64,000 nucleotides of DNA from Caenorhabditis elegans. Its lineage: Eukaryota > Nematoda > Chromadorea > Rhabditida > Rhabditidae. Both the position numbers and the translations under genes were made by a program. Location of the stretch: positions 4,836,001 through 4,900,000 of the forward strand of contig NC_003284.9 in the NCBI RefSeq assembly GCF_000002985.6, read 5' to 3'. Positions 1 to 15,000 of the stretch are shown here, piece after piece. The notes beneath the pieces are model-generated. The model was not told the origin of the DNA. It was given only the letters and a program-made list of their open reading frames with translations, and made no database searches. Each line of letters opens with the position of its first letter. Within the stretch, counting starts at the first letter, position 1.

Positions 1-3000
1 GATACGTGTTGAACTTTGGATTATGATCCAAATCACCCTTGGTCACAGCCGCTCCTTTTGTAAGTTCAAGAATTGCCATGTATCTTGTTACTTCGCACTC
101 CATGATGTTAGCCAGTTCCTCTCTGAATAAATCAACCATCAAGAAAAAATCATAAAATTAACTATTCCTACGTTGTTTCGGCGACATCACTTCCATCGGG
201 ATTTCGAACATATCTGAAGGGAAACATTTCATCCATTGTTGGTGCTCCATATGGTCTACGCTCATTTCCGTTGGTAATAACTTTGGTCATGATATTTGCA
301 AAGTCACGTTTCTGAATATGATCCGAGCCACAATCCGTCATCTGCAATTTTAACTTGATTTAACTCCCTTGGAGTAAAACTGACAAATTTAGTGACCGAA
401 TTATGGAAATTTTGACAGAAAAAATTGTTCAACAGGCTACCAAACACAATTTTTAAATCATCGACCTACCATTGGTTCTCTGGACCGTCGATCCAAACAT
501 CTACCAACGCGAACAATGTGTGCAATAAGTTGAGGGTCACCACTTTCCACGGCTTCTTCAAAAAGTACACGCAGAGGGTCAGCGTGATAGCCGAGTCCAA
601 CAAATGGCAAGCGATCGAGTCCGCGCACAGTGTGGAAAATCTTTACGATATTCTCGACAAGGTTGTCAGGAGGCGTCAGGTTGATTATGAACAATAGTTT
701 ATCACGCATGGGAAGATTCTGAAAGTGTTAGAAGCGTTATTGATATGTTCAAAAAATTTACATATATAAATACAAACCATGGTAATTAAATGATCCACAA
801 CGTCTTGAGAGTAACCTCCAAGGAAAATCATTCTCATAAGCAAAAGTGACGCTTGGCATGAGACAAGAACATCCTCTTTTGTGTTTGAATAGTTCAAGAA
901 CTGATCGCAAGCTTCAACCCAATTATCCTTATTCCATGGTTTTGGATTTCCATACAGCATCCTATCATATTGTCCCATCTTGACTTGCTTCGAGAATGGT
1001 TCATGATCAATGTCCAACCCGATATCCATAAACTCTTGTACAGCGAGTTTAGCTTCTCTACCATTTTCAATGTACATCATTCTGAATTGAAAAATTTTAT
1101 TTTAATTCTAAAAAAAATCACTCACTTTTTATACAGTTTATGAATAATGTGCGCCTGATAGGTGATATCCATTTTTTCGTACTTTTTGTTCGGAGGACCT
1201 TGACCCAATGAAATTTTGTCAATTATCTGTAAAAATTTGGTTACAATGGTTTATCTCGTTGTTCATTCTTACGTATTTGCACAAATCTCCACGACCATAG
1301 CACAACATTCGATACAATCGATCAAACCACAGCTCAAACTTCTCGTTCTGATGTTTAGATAGCATCACATCGTCCAAACGATCTGGCATTCGTAAGCCGA
1401 AAGAGTTTAGCATGAGACGGCGAATGGGTGTCATGTATACCACAAGGTTACAAGTCTCCATGCCAGGTCCTCTAAACGGAATATTCCTCTCAACGTCGTC
1501 AGCGACTCGTTCTTGAACAAGACGAGCCAGATAGATGAGCCCCGGCAGACCTTTTACGTGATATGTTGATTCAAGGCTTTCTCGCAGGAAGAATTGCTTC
1601 AAATCAGACGATTTATAGTCATCCGGAGTGTTGTCCGAAAAATCACTGTCCGTGTTGCAGGGCGATGGTGATGTGTAGTAAACTGGATCAATCAACTTGG
1701 TTTTGACGTCGAACATCTGAAAAGTATGATATAATTTCGATAAAAATTAAAAAAAAACCTTTTTCGGCAAAATAGTGTTCTTCGAGCTAAAAACTAATTT
1801 GATCGGAGTTCCCACATCAATATACTCATCAAGGCATTCGAAGAACGTTTGAAGCTTTGTGTTGAGTTTTTGGAAGTTGAACTTGGATTGTTCCACAATC
1901 ACTTTTTTCTCTGCAGTGCCTCCCTGTAATTCTTATTTGTTGAAATCAAAAAGAACATGAAATATAACTTACGTATTTTAGTGAATTTCGAATACAAATC
2001 GGAATTTGACGTTGCGATTTCGATTTCCTATTTTGCTTCTTCGAACTTGAACGCAGCCTTGTCTCTTTCAATGTTGTCGTGGAATTCGAAACAGCAAGCT
2101 TGTTCTTTTGTCTTGCTCGTGTCTGATCATTATGGCGAATTCTCATGAAATTCCGCATTCTTGAACGCATCTGACTGATAAACGAGTAGAACACCAATGG
2201 CTTCTGCACACCAACTGAACGTCGTGAAACTTTTCGTGCCATGCGAATAGCGAAATTGAAATAGTGACGAAGCAAGCGGCGACGTTGATTTTTTCGAATC
2301 ACTACTTGGCTGGTATTTGCGACCCAATCCAGCTCAGTATCAATTGCATCGTCATCATTGTCGCCGTCGTAGTCTGCCAGATTCTGGCAATTTGCCGAAT
2401 CTTCATTGCCTGACAATAAATCCACGATTTCGTTTTCATCGTCTTCATCCCCAATGGTAAGAATTGTCGGAGTGCGTTTCTTCTCCTCATGCATTATCAA
2501 TTGTTTCTTCTGATTCTGATCGGCAAGAATTTTTCGAGCACTCTTTGTGATGGTCACTTGAACTCGATACTTGAAGCATGTTCGCTTGAACTTGTAAAGC
2601 ACTAGTACCTTCTTCGCCTTTCTATTCGAAGCTTGTTTCATCGATGCTTTTGCTCGTTTGACTAATTCTCCATTGGTCAGCTGCTGATTGGTCGACGTTG
2701 CAATCAATCTCTTCCATTTTTCCAACTGCTCTTGACATCTCCTAATCTTCTTGACAATAAGTCTAGTAGATCGCTGTAATCCACTTCTTGAGCTACTACT
2801 AACTCTCAGACTATTCGGGTCGTATTTCCCGAGCAAATCGGTGTTCAGTTTTGGCCTTGGATAAAGATTAGTCCTCATATATTGATCCAGGTTAAATGTA
2901 ATCAAAGTTTGAAGCGTCGAATAGCTTTTGTTGTTTTTATAATTCTGGTCAAGATATTCCACGAGTTTTCGCTTTTTGGATTCTTCCTTTAGCTCCTTAA

Positions 3001-6000
3001 ACTGCGTATAGAGACTATTTTTCAGCTTCAACTTCGGTCTCCACATAGATTTTCCATTTAACACTGGCGCCTGTAGTTGAATTGGTGGGAATTTGGATAC
3101 GACTTGTTCTTCCATGTTTTCCAATGCGTCGGGTTGAGCTTGCATTAAAGCCAAAATATCTTCTGCCGATGATCCTTGCGACACTGACGTGACCGGTCCC
3201 CGATTTGCTCGACGACGGGTAGGAGACGATGAAACGTGTCGCGTGGAAAATTCAGGCATCGTTGGTGATGAGCGACGGAACAATCCTCTCAAAGTTCTTT
3301 CCGTTGGCCGTGACCGCGAATCAGCTTCCAGTCCGACTTCTGGTGAACTTGAAGTGAATGCTTTGAAAAGAGCACTTATCGGACGAACAAATGGATCAAA
3401 ACGACGTTTCGTGGTTTCAACTACTGGCTCCTCTTGTCCGACGTATTCGACAATTTCCGAACCATCTTGTGCTAGCGAGGAAACTGCTTCTCTTTCATCC
3501 AGATTTACCAAACTAGTAGAACTAGATGGCGACCTGGCAACCGTCATACCCAAGTACACTGTTGGATACTTCTTGGACACGGTTTGTTGTGTTGGTCTGC
3601 TTTCTTTCGCCTTTCTGAATTGTTCTTTGACGATGGGTGGGGCAATATCGGTGACTATGCCGGAGCTGGTTGACGGTTCATCTGATCCAACGGTATTAAG
3701 TGCATCGAGAAGCGAATTCAGTGAGGCATTAGAAGAAACGGTAGTCCAGGATAAACTTCTTGATGGTGGAGGAGCATCTGCTTTTGGCGGATCTACCAGT
3801 ACATCCTTCGGATGAGAGTCCTTCTTTGGTGCTCCAAGTCTTCGAGTCAATTGATTAGTTTCGAAAAGTTTTGTCATATTCTTCTTTCCAACTTTTGCCA
3901 TCATTTTTGCCCACCGTTTCAAATAGCTATTCGATTTCTTCTTTCTGGGATCCATAGCAGACATCGGATTGCATTTTTCATCATTCTTTTTCTGCCAATC
4001 GCTTGGACCTAGTTTCTTCATATACAGCTTGTTCCCTTCACTGTCAATTCGGAACAACCATGTAGCTGGAGGTTTTGGTGGTTTCAAAATTGATTTAGGC
4101 TTGAAGCCGCTGATAATTGGATTCATCATCTTTTTGCCTGTAGATTGGAAGAATCTGACTTTTTGGACCTGTCGGATGGCACTGATTGCAACATCCCGTT
4201 TCGGTTGTGAGTGAATTCCAGACATCCGAATTTTTTGCTGTCGATTGTTGGCTAGCCTTTTCAACTTTTTTCTCGTTGTCTCAAACTTTGGTTTGTTTCT
4301 CAGTAGCTCGTGTTTTGTGCTCGACGAATCAGTGAATCGCGGATTGAATACAGCTCTTGCGGTAATCATTTTCTCATCGAGTTGGCGGGTGATTAACGAT
4401 TTCTTCAGATCACGAAACTCTTCAAGAAGCTTGTTGTGTTGCATGCACTTTGTGCTGTCATCATTCTCATCGCAGCCAATGACTGACCATGTCTTGGTCC
4501 TCTTCTTCTTATTCTTCCTCTTTGATTTGAACTGACGACTCAATAGTTGCAAGTTTTCAGCGGTAAGTTTCTTGAAATGTTCAGTTCCGTCAAGTACCAG
4601 AGTTGTTTCCATAGGCTTTGGTTTCCTCTTTCTCATCTTCTTTGTTTTTTCAATGGGTGCTAAAAGAACTTCCTTAGCAGACAAATCAATGGCTGGAGTC
4701 GAAGTTGAAACACCGCTCTGTGGAACTCTGATTGATAGTGGCGTCTTGGCTTTTGGTGGTGGCTTCCATTCGCGTCCTAATCGAGTGTAGTACTTCCTTT
4801 GAGATGGCGGGTTGTACGTTTGCACTCCTTGCGGAACTTCAAGCTGTGGTGGCTTTTCGGGCGAAGGTTGAGCTGGCCTTGGCAATGAAGAATCTCCAGA
4901 GAGTTGTAATGGCGATGGATCTCCAATTTTCAATTGACGACGATGAGATAGCTTCCTGATTGGTCGGCCTCTGGTTTGGATCATCTGAGTTGCCGTAATT
5001 TTCTCTTCCGACAATGACTTTGGTTGTTTAGAGCTTGAAGTTGAAGCCGTATTCGAAGTTTCTGGATTAGATGGTGTGAGCAATTCTGGTGAAGATGTTG
5101 ACTCCAAAACTGTTAAACTTTGTGTTTGCGCCGTATTCTTTTTCGGTGTCACTTTTCCAAAAGGTGATAATCCAAAGAACGATAACTTCGAACCAGATTT
5201 TGTTGGAGAAACAGGCTCTGCTGTGGAAGGCGAAGTCTGCTCAGTCACGGGGTAATGTTCCAAAATCTTGGAGGCTTCTTCTTTTCGCAAAGTTTTTTGT
5301 GCCATTTGCTGAGCCAAACTTTCAAACGATATCTCCGGTGTCGGTTCAACTTTTGGTATTTCCACAGGTTGTGGGGGTGCTGGTTCTGGCGGCTCATATG
5401 ATATTGGTCCAAATCGGACTGTTTTGCCAGCAGGCTTTTTTTGTGAATTTTCCTCGTCCTTCAAACATCCTTCATGCGAAGTTGAACCTTCGTCGGAACC
5501 TAGATCTCCGCTGTCCGCCGCTGAATCCGCTTTTTTAGGGCGCCTCCTCGCCATTGGTTTTCCATAACTCGGTGAGTTTGAGATTGGCTTCCCGTCTACA
5601 AATTTCACAATGGCGCCGCTAACCACACATGGCTTCGGAACATCAGAAGTTGGTGACCGTTTGATAAGCTGTCCTGTTTCAGGCTTTTTAATTCTTGGAA
5701 GAATTGGTGAGCTTCGGTTTGTTTCACTGGTGGCTTCTTGGTTTTCAGGAGAGGGAATAGGGATTGATGAACTTTCGGCTGTTGATGAAGTCATTTTCTT
5801 TTCTTTTTTTCGTCCAAATAATGCAGTGAAAATTGATGCAGATGGTTTTTTCGCGGATCCTGGTCCTTGCTGATTCGAAGAAGATGAAGCTTGATCATCC
5901 AAAGTCACGTTGGTACTAGGCACCACTTTCTCATTCTTTTTGCTTTCTTGCTCCTTTTGAGGACCTTTTGGATCTAACGGTTTGACAACTTTTGGCACAG

Positions 6001-9000
6001 AGCGTTTTTCCTGTACACTTTGTAATTTAGGCCGAGATTGGACGTCTGCCTGTTTCTGAGACTTTCCAGAAGAAGATGAAACATTTCTGGAAGCTTCACT
6101 TTTTGTCAATTCGGATTCGTGCAGCTTTTGAGTAGCAGGCCTGATTGATGCAGCTTTTGGAGTGATCGGAGGTGGTGCTGTTGCCTTTGGTTTTGCCACT
6201 GGTGTTTTATATTCTTTCTGTTCGGATTTTTTAGCTGCCGCCATTCTTGTTAGTTGTACAGGTTCTGGAGTGGAATGTGAAACCACCAACGCTGGTTGTA
6301 CCCTAGTCGTCGAAGCAGACTCTTGAATGTTTGAAGCTTCCTTCAATGATTCAGTTTTCGAAAGAGCCGATGGTGGCTTTACAAAAACAGGCTTGCTGGC
6401 ACCCATATATCTTCGAGCCATCATCGCTGCCCTCCACTGTTGATCGGCTGGCATTTTTGGTGGTGGAGCAGGAACCGAAGCGGCAGGTGGAGTCAGAGGT
6501 GAAGGAGTGTCAACTTTCTCGACGGGTACTTTTTCTTCCGATTCAGCCGACAATGGTCGAAGGAGACGAACAGGCGGCGAGGGTGTTGGTTCAGGAGTTT
6601 CCTCTCTTGGTGGAGACACGGGCACGGGAGCTTGTTGAACAGGTGCAGTGTTTTCCTTAACTTTTTTCTCACCCTTCGAATTTTTTCTTGTGTTCGTCAG
6701 CCATGTATTCTTGAGAGGCGACGAATCGTCCAATTCTAGAAGCGACGGAACAGTAAAAGAAGTTTTTGGAGGTGAGGTTCCAGCCAACGAATGTGCACTT
6801 GTCTTGACAAGCTTCAGTGTTTTGTTGGATCCAGCACTAGAAGTTTTGCCATCAGGAGATTGAGAGTTAAATTTCATAGAACGATGTCCTTGCCCACGTT
6901 TCAAACACGACTTGAGGTTGTTGGATGGTTTCACCACAATCTCAATAGATTTCTCTTTGGTTTCCATATCTTCCTGCTGCTTTGGTCTAATCTTCTTAAA
7001 ATCGCTCAATCGTACCCGCTTGATGTTAACATTATAGTCAGCAAGTTTTCGAAGCATTTGTTTCCATGGCATAGGCTGAAGTTTGGTAGTATTTTTTGCT
7101 TTCACATTTTTCTTATACTTCTTTCGTGAACGAATTCCCTTCTTCGATCTTCGCAAAGGCTTCCAAGGCTTCAAGAACATGTCAGAAATTTTCGCATCTA
7201 TTGGCTGTTCGTATTTCATCCTGTGATTTTTGCCCTTTAATGAATCATTCTTCCGAATAGTGTTCAGAACTCTCGACCGTCTTGGCTCCTTGTGGAGAAC
7301 TTTCCGTTGTCTTGTGAAACGCTTGGATCTCATATGCTGGAATCGGAATTGAGATGCCGCGCGACTATCTTTGCGATCAGTTTCATGATCAGTTGGTAGC
7401 CAACGAGGATGCAATGGTCGTTGGTGGTGAATCCCTGGTGCACGCGATGAACGGCGATTGTGGACTTTGTTCTTTAGGAATTTCCTTTCCAGCTGCAATT
7501 CCGTTGATTTCAGCGGCGACAAATCTTTTTCCGATTTTTTAGTAGACACTTTTGCAGATTTACTTGGAAGGGCCACACTTGTCTCCAATTGAGATTTTGG
7601 TTTCTGATCTGATGGTATGACTTCTGGTTTGGAATCATCCGGCTTCGTGACCTTTTTCGACTTCTCCTTTTGAATTGATCTACACTTTCGAGCAATTTTC
7701 TTCAATGCTTTTCTGTAGCTACTTCCCTTATCCACAGAAAATGACCGGCACGCCGGCATTTGCTTCCGAAGTTTCCTGCTGTGTGGAATCATGGTAGACT
7801 TTGATCTTACAGCAACTGATGGTTGTTTGCTTGAAGAACGATCCATTTTCATTCCGTCGGAATCAATACTATTAGAAGAATTTGAATTGGTCGTGATCTT
7901 GTGCTCTTTTTGTCGGCTTTTTCTAGGCAGCTGGCAACTTGATGGTTCAACAACAGAGATGGCTGGAATTCCTTGAGAAAAATTGTTGATGGACTTGTCC
8001 TCGAGATGTTCAAAAATTGGATGTCGTCTCTGTTTTATTGATTCAGTCTTTGGTTCTGTTTGAGAGTCGATCCTTTTCAGTGAAACTGTTTCTAAAGTCT
8101 TCTGCACGTCGGCCTTTGGTAGTGCAGGTTTTCCAACTGAAATTTCGCGTTTAACAAAACTTCCAGTTTCTGGTCGTTTGAGAGTAGAACGCGTGGAACT
8201 CATTAGAACGGCTGGTGGATCCTCACGTTTGAGTTCTTTCTTCTTTCGCTCTATAATTCCGAGTTCGGAATTATTTGTTGGATGATCTTCTTTTAATTCA
8301 ACAACACGTTTTTGCACTTTCGGAAATTTCACAATTGGGCAGTACTCGGAATCTGAAGCTGAAGAAATTCGAGATGGTTTCCGCTGGCTTAGTTTCACTT
8401 TCTCCAATTTTGGATTTGGAAAATAGGTGAAAATGTATTTATTCTTCTGTTTCGCCAGTCCTGGTAGGTAATGAGCTTCCTTCAATTTACGAGGTTGCAC
8501 TTTTGACTTCTTCAAACCAATTTGTCGATGTACATGCGTCCAAGCTTTTGTAGGATGGGATGGTTCTTTAGAATGTCCGTAGAGCTTTTTATGGAACCTC
8601 AACTGGCGAGCAGTCTTTGCCTTCTTTAATGTGATCTGTGATTTGACTCGTTTCCGATGATAGAATGCTTTCTCAACATCTTTCATCGTTGTGTACAACT
8701 TTTTCAAAGTTGGCGGTGGAGTTGGTGGACGAAGTGCTCGTTCCTTTGTCTCCTGTGCAGTTAATGCCAAACGTTGAGAATTATAAAATGGAACTGTCCA
8801 TTTCATCGGATCTCTCGGATTGCGGACCTGAACTGGAACTGGCAGAAATGAAACTGTGAAAGCCGTGTTGAGCCAAGACTCGTCCAGCGGAATACGTTGA
8901 ATGCGGAACGGTGGTGGTTTTCGGCGCACGTTCTTTTTTCGGGTAACCAGAACAATATCGTTTTTCAAGATTGGACGTTTCTCGAAAAGTTTTCCATAGG

Positions 9001-12000
9001 TGACTGCAATTCCTTCAAAACTTTTCGGCTTCTGTTCCATGTGCACTCTAATTGTATCAATGAACTCCTTCATTTCTTTGCTGAGAATTCGAGATTTGAT
9101 CGGCGGAAGTTCGTCTTCAGATCCAGATGATTCAAGCCAATCCTCTGATTTTGGTGGTGCAAAGTTTGGCATCTTCTTTTTCGGATCTTCAATAAACTCA
9201 GGAATTGGCAACTTTTTCCACAACTTATATGCTTTTCGCCGTTCTTCTTCCTTTTTGGCATCATCATTTTCAGTAGCAATTGTTGCAGCCACTTCCTTAT
9301 CCTTTGCCTTTTTCTTCAACTCATTCAGCAAAGACGGCTTCACCGAAATCTCTCCAGACAGAATACGTGCTTCTCTCTCCGCAGCTTTCTTGCGATAGTG
9401 AACCTTTTCATTCTGCTTTTGCACTCTTGTCGCCAGTGCCGCATAACTGATCCATCGACGAATTCTCATTCCCGTGCGCTGATCGTACGTGGTCATCATG
9501 TCCATTTCACCGTCCTGGCTGATGGTATTCATGGTGTCTCGCATCATGTCAATCTGCAAAATAAAAGGTTTTATAGGAGCTTCGATGGGAGGGTTCGAGG
9601 TTCCGAGCAAGGCGCGCCTGATTTTTGTCATTGCCTCAATTCTGCAGTCTAACTTAAAATCAAATGGTTGGTGTTTGCGGCATATAAATAGTGCGATAGG
9701 TGCAGTGCGCTCAAATGCTGTGAGGTATTGCAGTTAGACGCACTGTAAATCTTTTGCAGCGCCCGACACTTTTTGATTCTTTGCCTCTCACTACAGGAAG
9801 CTCAGCTCGCGGTTTAAGGAAGGCGACAAAAATCTCCGGAAGGCCGAAGCGGAGACGATTCGGGACCTGCTTCATACAAGTATTTCGAGAAACAAACTTA
9901 CATCAGCGTCACGGTCAAATGCCACATCAAATTCTTCAGAGACAAAAACTCGTTCAGATTTATCTTCATCCATTCTCCAAGTCACCCAGTTAAATTCACG
10001 ATGGAAAAATCCAGCAAGTTGATCGCCTTGTAATGTTTTGAAGCCTCGATCATCAGTTTCCTGAAAAATAAAGACATCAAATTATGTTCGTTACAGACTA
10101 TTTTATTACCGCAAAAAATGTATTCACAGCCGATTCTCCTGCTCTATACGCTTTCACATTCCAAACTGCCGGAGTGTTCTCATAGATTACAGTCTCATTT
10201 TTAACTGCCAGTTTCTTCTTAAACTCCTCGTCAACTGGCTTGAGCTTGGGTTGATCAAAGATTGAAATTATCGGAGTGACATACTGATTGTGGTGCTCGT
10301 AGTTTGAGCATGAGAATTTGTAAATATTGTTTCCGCAGATGAGGCACGGCTCGTGAAGGTTTACAATATTTGTGCAGCGAAAGATGGTTGTGTCTGGATG
10401 GCACACAATGCAAATTTCCTTAGTCGGCCATGGCTCTTTGATACATGCCGAGCAGGTTGCCGGTAGATCTTTTCTGTAGAACTGATCCAAACTAGCCTGA
10501 AAATATATTTTGTTAATTTCATTTTTTACTTTGTTAATTTTTGTTTGGTGCTAAAAGTATGCTGCTTACTCTTCGAGGTATTCCAATATGATGAACTGCG
10601 GTCGGATCACTATTCTTCCGAGCTGGCTTAGTCTTTTGGAAATTATCGTTGCTCTTCACTCTTCTGGTCAACTGTACACTGTACAAATCGCGATAGAACT
10701 TTGCATCAACTTCAACGCGGTGGCGATTTCGATGACGAATTGGACGTGGTGGGACAGAGTGCTCCGTAACTTCTCCCCATGTCACTGTCTTTGTCTGCTT
10801 GGTGAGTTCAGTGAGCGGAACCACCATTCCTCGGTTGTAATCAATCTTGATGCTGCTCTTTCTTGGACTTCCAATTGGGCAATCGCCAAGTCGTTTTTGT
10901 TTGACAAGGTCTTGTTCGAAAAGATTTGTTAGAACTGATCCCAACTTTTTCGGCTCATCTTCCACTTCCTCCTCTTCCACCGAAATTTTACGAATATTTT
11001 CGCGAGTGTGCGGGTTGAAGCAATTGTAAGAGTCGTCGTCTCCAGCGTGAAAGATTCCAATTTTTCGCTGAACAAGATCTTCGTCACTGTCACGGTCACC
11101 ATTCACTCCAGCTTCATCCTCCGTTACTTTGAAAATTTTCCAAAAGTCAGAAATGTCATTGGGGTCAGAGTCATTTTTCACTTCGTCTTCTCCCTCACTT
11201 TCTTCGGAAGTCGTCCGCAGGTCGTCTTCCTCCACATTCAGATTCTCCTCAATAGCCAGTTCTTGCTCAGTTTCTTCAATAACTGGTTGCCGGAATGTGA
11301 TAATTCTCTTTTCAAAGATGGCTCGTTGCAATTCTCTTCGATTTTTCATTTCGAGGGACTGTTCTTCGTTGTATCGGCTTTCCCGGTCATACTTGAAAAA
11401 TCCGTAAAAGGCAGGTTTTAAAATTTCAATGAGACCTTCTGGGACGTTGATGTCTGAAAATAAATATATATTTTTAATTTTTCCGTATACCATAAATATT
11501 TAAAGCTGCTACTTACTGTGCTCATTATAGACTGGCGGGCGAATACGATTCTTCTTGGAGTCACGTCCAATTAAGAGCACTTCCGTGAAAAAATCCGAAT
11601 AAAATTCTACAGCTTTTGTTGGAAGACAAAGTGGTGACTTGAAAATGTCAATTTCAGACAACTGCTCAGCAGGAACTCGTGGAAATTTTGGGCACAATGT
11701 GAACATGCCATCTCGTCCTTCATCCAAAATTTGAAGACCAGGCCAGGTGCGAAGAATAGGATCATTGAATATATAAGACACGTGCAGATTTTTCGCAGCA
11801 GCGCGCATTACTTCAATTGTGATATAATCAAATAGGGGATCGATTCCCTCCAATTGACGTGGTGGTTGTGGTTCTTTGAATGGTACAACCTGCAAGTAAA
11901 ATTGTAATTTCAAGATTCAAACTAACATTTTTTACCCTTCTCATAAACTTGCGGCCAGTTTCTCGGTCAGTATCAGAAATCATTGGAGAATCCCACTCTA

Positions 12001-15000
12001 GAAATTTAGTGAAGTTAGTCAGAATATCATCAACTTTATAGTCTCCGTTGACTGAGTGCGTATTAAATTGCTGCAATACACCAGCCGTTAGTAAAGGTTC
12101 CAAGTATTCTGATCCATAATGCGGCACAACATTTCCATGTTCTCTTTGATGACACATATCGCGGTAGGCAATGATCCGGCGGTAGATTTCATGGAAAAAT
12201 TCATTACACACACGTGAATTCTCTGTCGATTCAATTGCTAAACCAAGGTCCGGACAAGAGTTTGAACGACGAAGCACGGGTTTTGATGGTTGAGCTGACA
12301 AATGTTCAAAATCTTCAAGGTACAATCCCGGATTCTTTTTTGGAGGCTTCGGCACTCGGCGGTTTTCGATCTCATGCATAAAGTTTGGTGGCTGAAAAAT
12401 AAATTTGAAAACTCTTTGATAATATAAATTTTGGATTTTTTACTTACAATATCAAATTCACAAAACCGCAGCCTTCCCAATGGAAACATGAATTTGTCGT
12501 TCTCATCATATTTTGCCGTTTGCTTTTTCTCCTCAATAGGACACTCAGCTCTCTGTGAAAAAGGGGTATCTCCTTCAAAATTCTCCATGAAAATAGTGTG
12601 ATCCAGTTTGTAGGGAAGCTGAGCTTGAACAAATGTCATGAAGTGATTGTACAACTTGATAGTTGAGTTTTCGATGATACTGATATCCTTCCTCAAATAC
12701 CTTGCTTCCTCGATCGCTTCCTTATCCATCACGTTCCTCGGATTGACACCACAGAGCTGAAAAACAAAAATTGTTAGCTTCAAAAGTAATTCTGTAGTCT
12801 ATCTATTACCATTCGTTCGTGTCGAACACTTTTAAATGTAGTTTCGTGACTATCAAACCCGCACAGCCGATTGTACATCTGAATTGCTTTTCGGAGAATC
12901 TGATTGTAGGAGCACTTGTTGGAAAAGAAAAAGTTCTTGTCGTAGAATGTCTGCCAACCAACTTTCATATGATTGTTGAGTGAGAACTGTAATAAAAAAA
13001 TTTAATTTAATATTTGCAATTTCAGAAACGTACCTTCAAGTCCAATGTACATCGCTCCTTCACACTAGATTGCCGTTTGTCGTTTTCCTCAAACCGACCA
13101 TAAAGAATATCCCGTTCATGACGACGTCTACCCCAGTACATGAGATGCTCGAGACGTCTGATAAAGGTGCTCTCTCGGAGTCGATCTGGCTTGTATCTTC
13201 GCAATCCAAGCGGCTGTGTAGCTGGCTGGTAGACCACGTACATTCGTTTTTTCTTGATTCCAAAGTAGGCATCCTCGGGAGTCTCATACTCAAAATCATC
13301 CTTCTCGTTTCGCACTGACAATGCTTGAGGTACATGGGGAGTAGGCGTAGGTGCAGGAGGTGGAGTAGGTGTTGCTTGAGGCGGAGAAACAATCTCGTCG
13401 TCGGAGCTATTGTTGTCAGCTAGCTGAATCGCGGCACGAATCATAAAGCGAGCATGCTCCGGGTCTTCTTCGCCATTTCCATCAGAAGTTACAGGTGTCT
13501 GTTTAGGCTCCTTTCTCGAGCTTTTTGGCATTGACAGACCAATGGGAGCTTGTATTGGCTGTGCAGCTTTCTCGCGCATTTCCTTTTCTTTTGCCTCTCG
13601 TTCTTTGATGTATTCAGGTTTCATAAAAACTGACGTGGAATCTGTGATCAGCTTTGGTGGGAGGACTCGCTTCTGAAATTCTCTTGGCTTGAAACGTTGA
13701 AACTTCGGTAGATCGTCGAGAATGCTTTTCTTTTTGAATGCCGTGTCAATTTTCAGCCGATGTCCCAGAATTTGAGGTTTAGTAATTGACTTCCATCCCA
13801 ACTTGAAGAACTTGTCACGAATCCGCTTACTCGAGCCAATCGCAAAAGAATTTCCCATGGAAGCATACATGTATTTCCTATCAGACTGCTTCTTATTGTA
13901 GTATCGAATCTTCGCGTGGCATTTGCACAACGTTCTCATGTTGAACGATAGCTCCGATGGTAGGCCACTCTCCGGTTCATCAGAATCGTCTTCGCATGGA
14001 TTGCCGGGTGGCGCATTGTGATCTTCAGTCTCCGACTCCGAATCGGACAATAAATCCGGACGAGGATCTGGGAGAAACAATCTGAAGAATGGGGCAACCA
14101 TTTGAGTAATTTCTTCAGTGGCAACGTTATCTTTCATATACTCGTACGGAGGGATCTCCACTTCTGGAAGCCGTCCGTCTGGAAGTGGAACAAGGTCTTC
14201 CCATTCGAGGTCATTCACACCGATGTTTCCAAATTCTGAAAGCAAAACCAGTTAATGTAGAGTTATGTTCTCTAAGAACTCAAACCTTTGCCTCCATACT
14301 GAATGATGACAGAATTGTGAAGCCACTTTGCCCAAACCGATCGACTTTCTTCCGTGATTTTGAAGGCCAGTTCTAAAATGCTTTCATTATAATCAACAAG
14401 CACTGACAAAGTGTACCTTTCAACGATCTTTCGGATACTTGATAAGCATTCCATCCAGCTTCTAACCTGTTACACATCATGGTCAGTGTTTGTGCAGGAA
14501 TCATTTCTTGAATCTGAAGACCTCTGTAAAAAAACACCGAGTCGGATCCTGCGTACGGGTTGACGCTTCCTTCATAGTGTTTAGGACTCTGTAATTCGAA
14601 ATATGAATATTTAGAGTTTAAAAACTATATTCAGCTAACCCTGACAATTTTATAGGTAAATGTGTTTCTATCAAAGCACATGATACCGTTAACACCCGGA
14701 AATACAAAATCAAACGATTCCACTCCTTTTGCCTGGTACAAGATCTTTGGCTTGTGAATTTTAAAATCTCGTTCCGCGGAAACTCGTTCAACTGCTTTGT
14801 ACAAATATGACTCGTAATCAATTTCAGGGACGTCTTGAATTTTAGCCAGGAACTTCATGTCCTGAAAAAGTACAAGTGTTCGTTCGGTTTTTGAAAGAAA
14901 CACCAACCACTTCGGCAGGATAAGTCCACAAAGTAGGAATCGGAACTTGTGGGTCATTCTTTGCCGCTTCATACTGCCCGTAATAACCCAGTAACGGTAC

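Noticed and set aside
3189..3815. 208-codon plus-strand ORF
   Set aside because: It lies wholly antisense to the giant exon, has no splice context or recognisable motif, and is a shadow of the Ser/Lys-rich minus frame.
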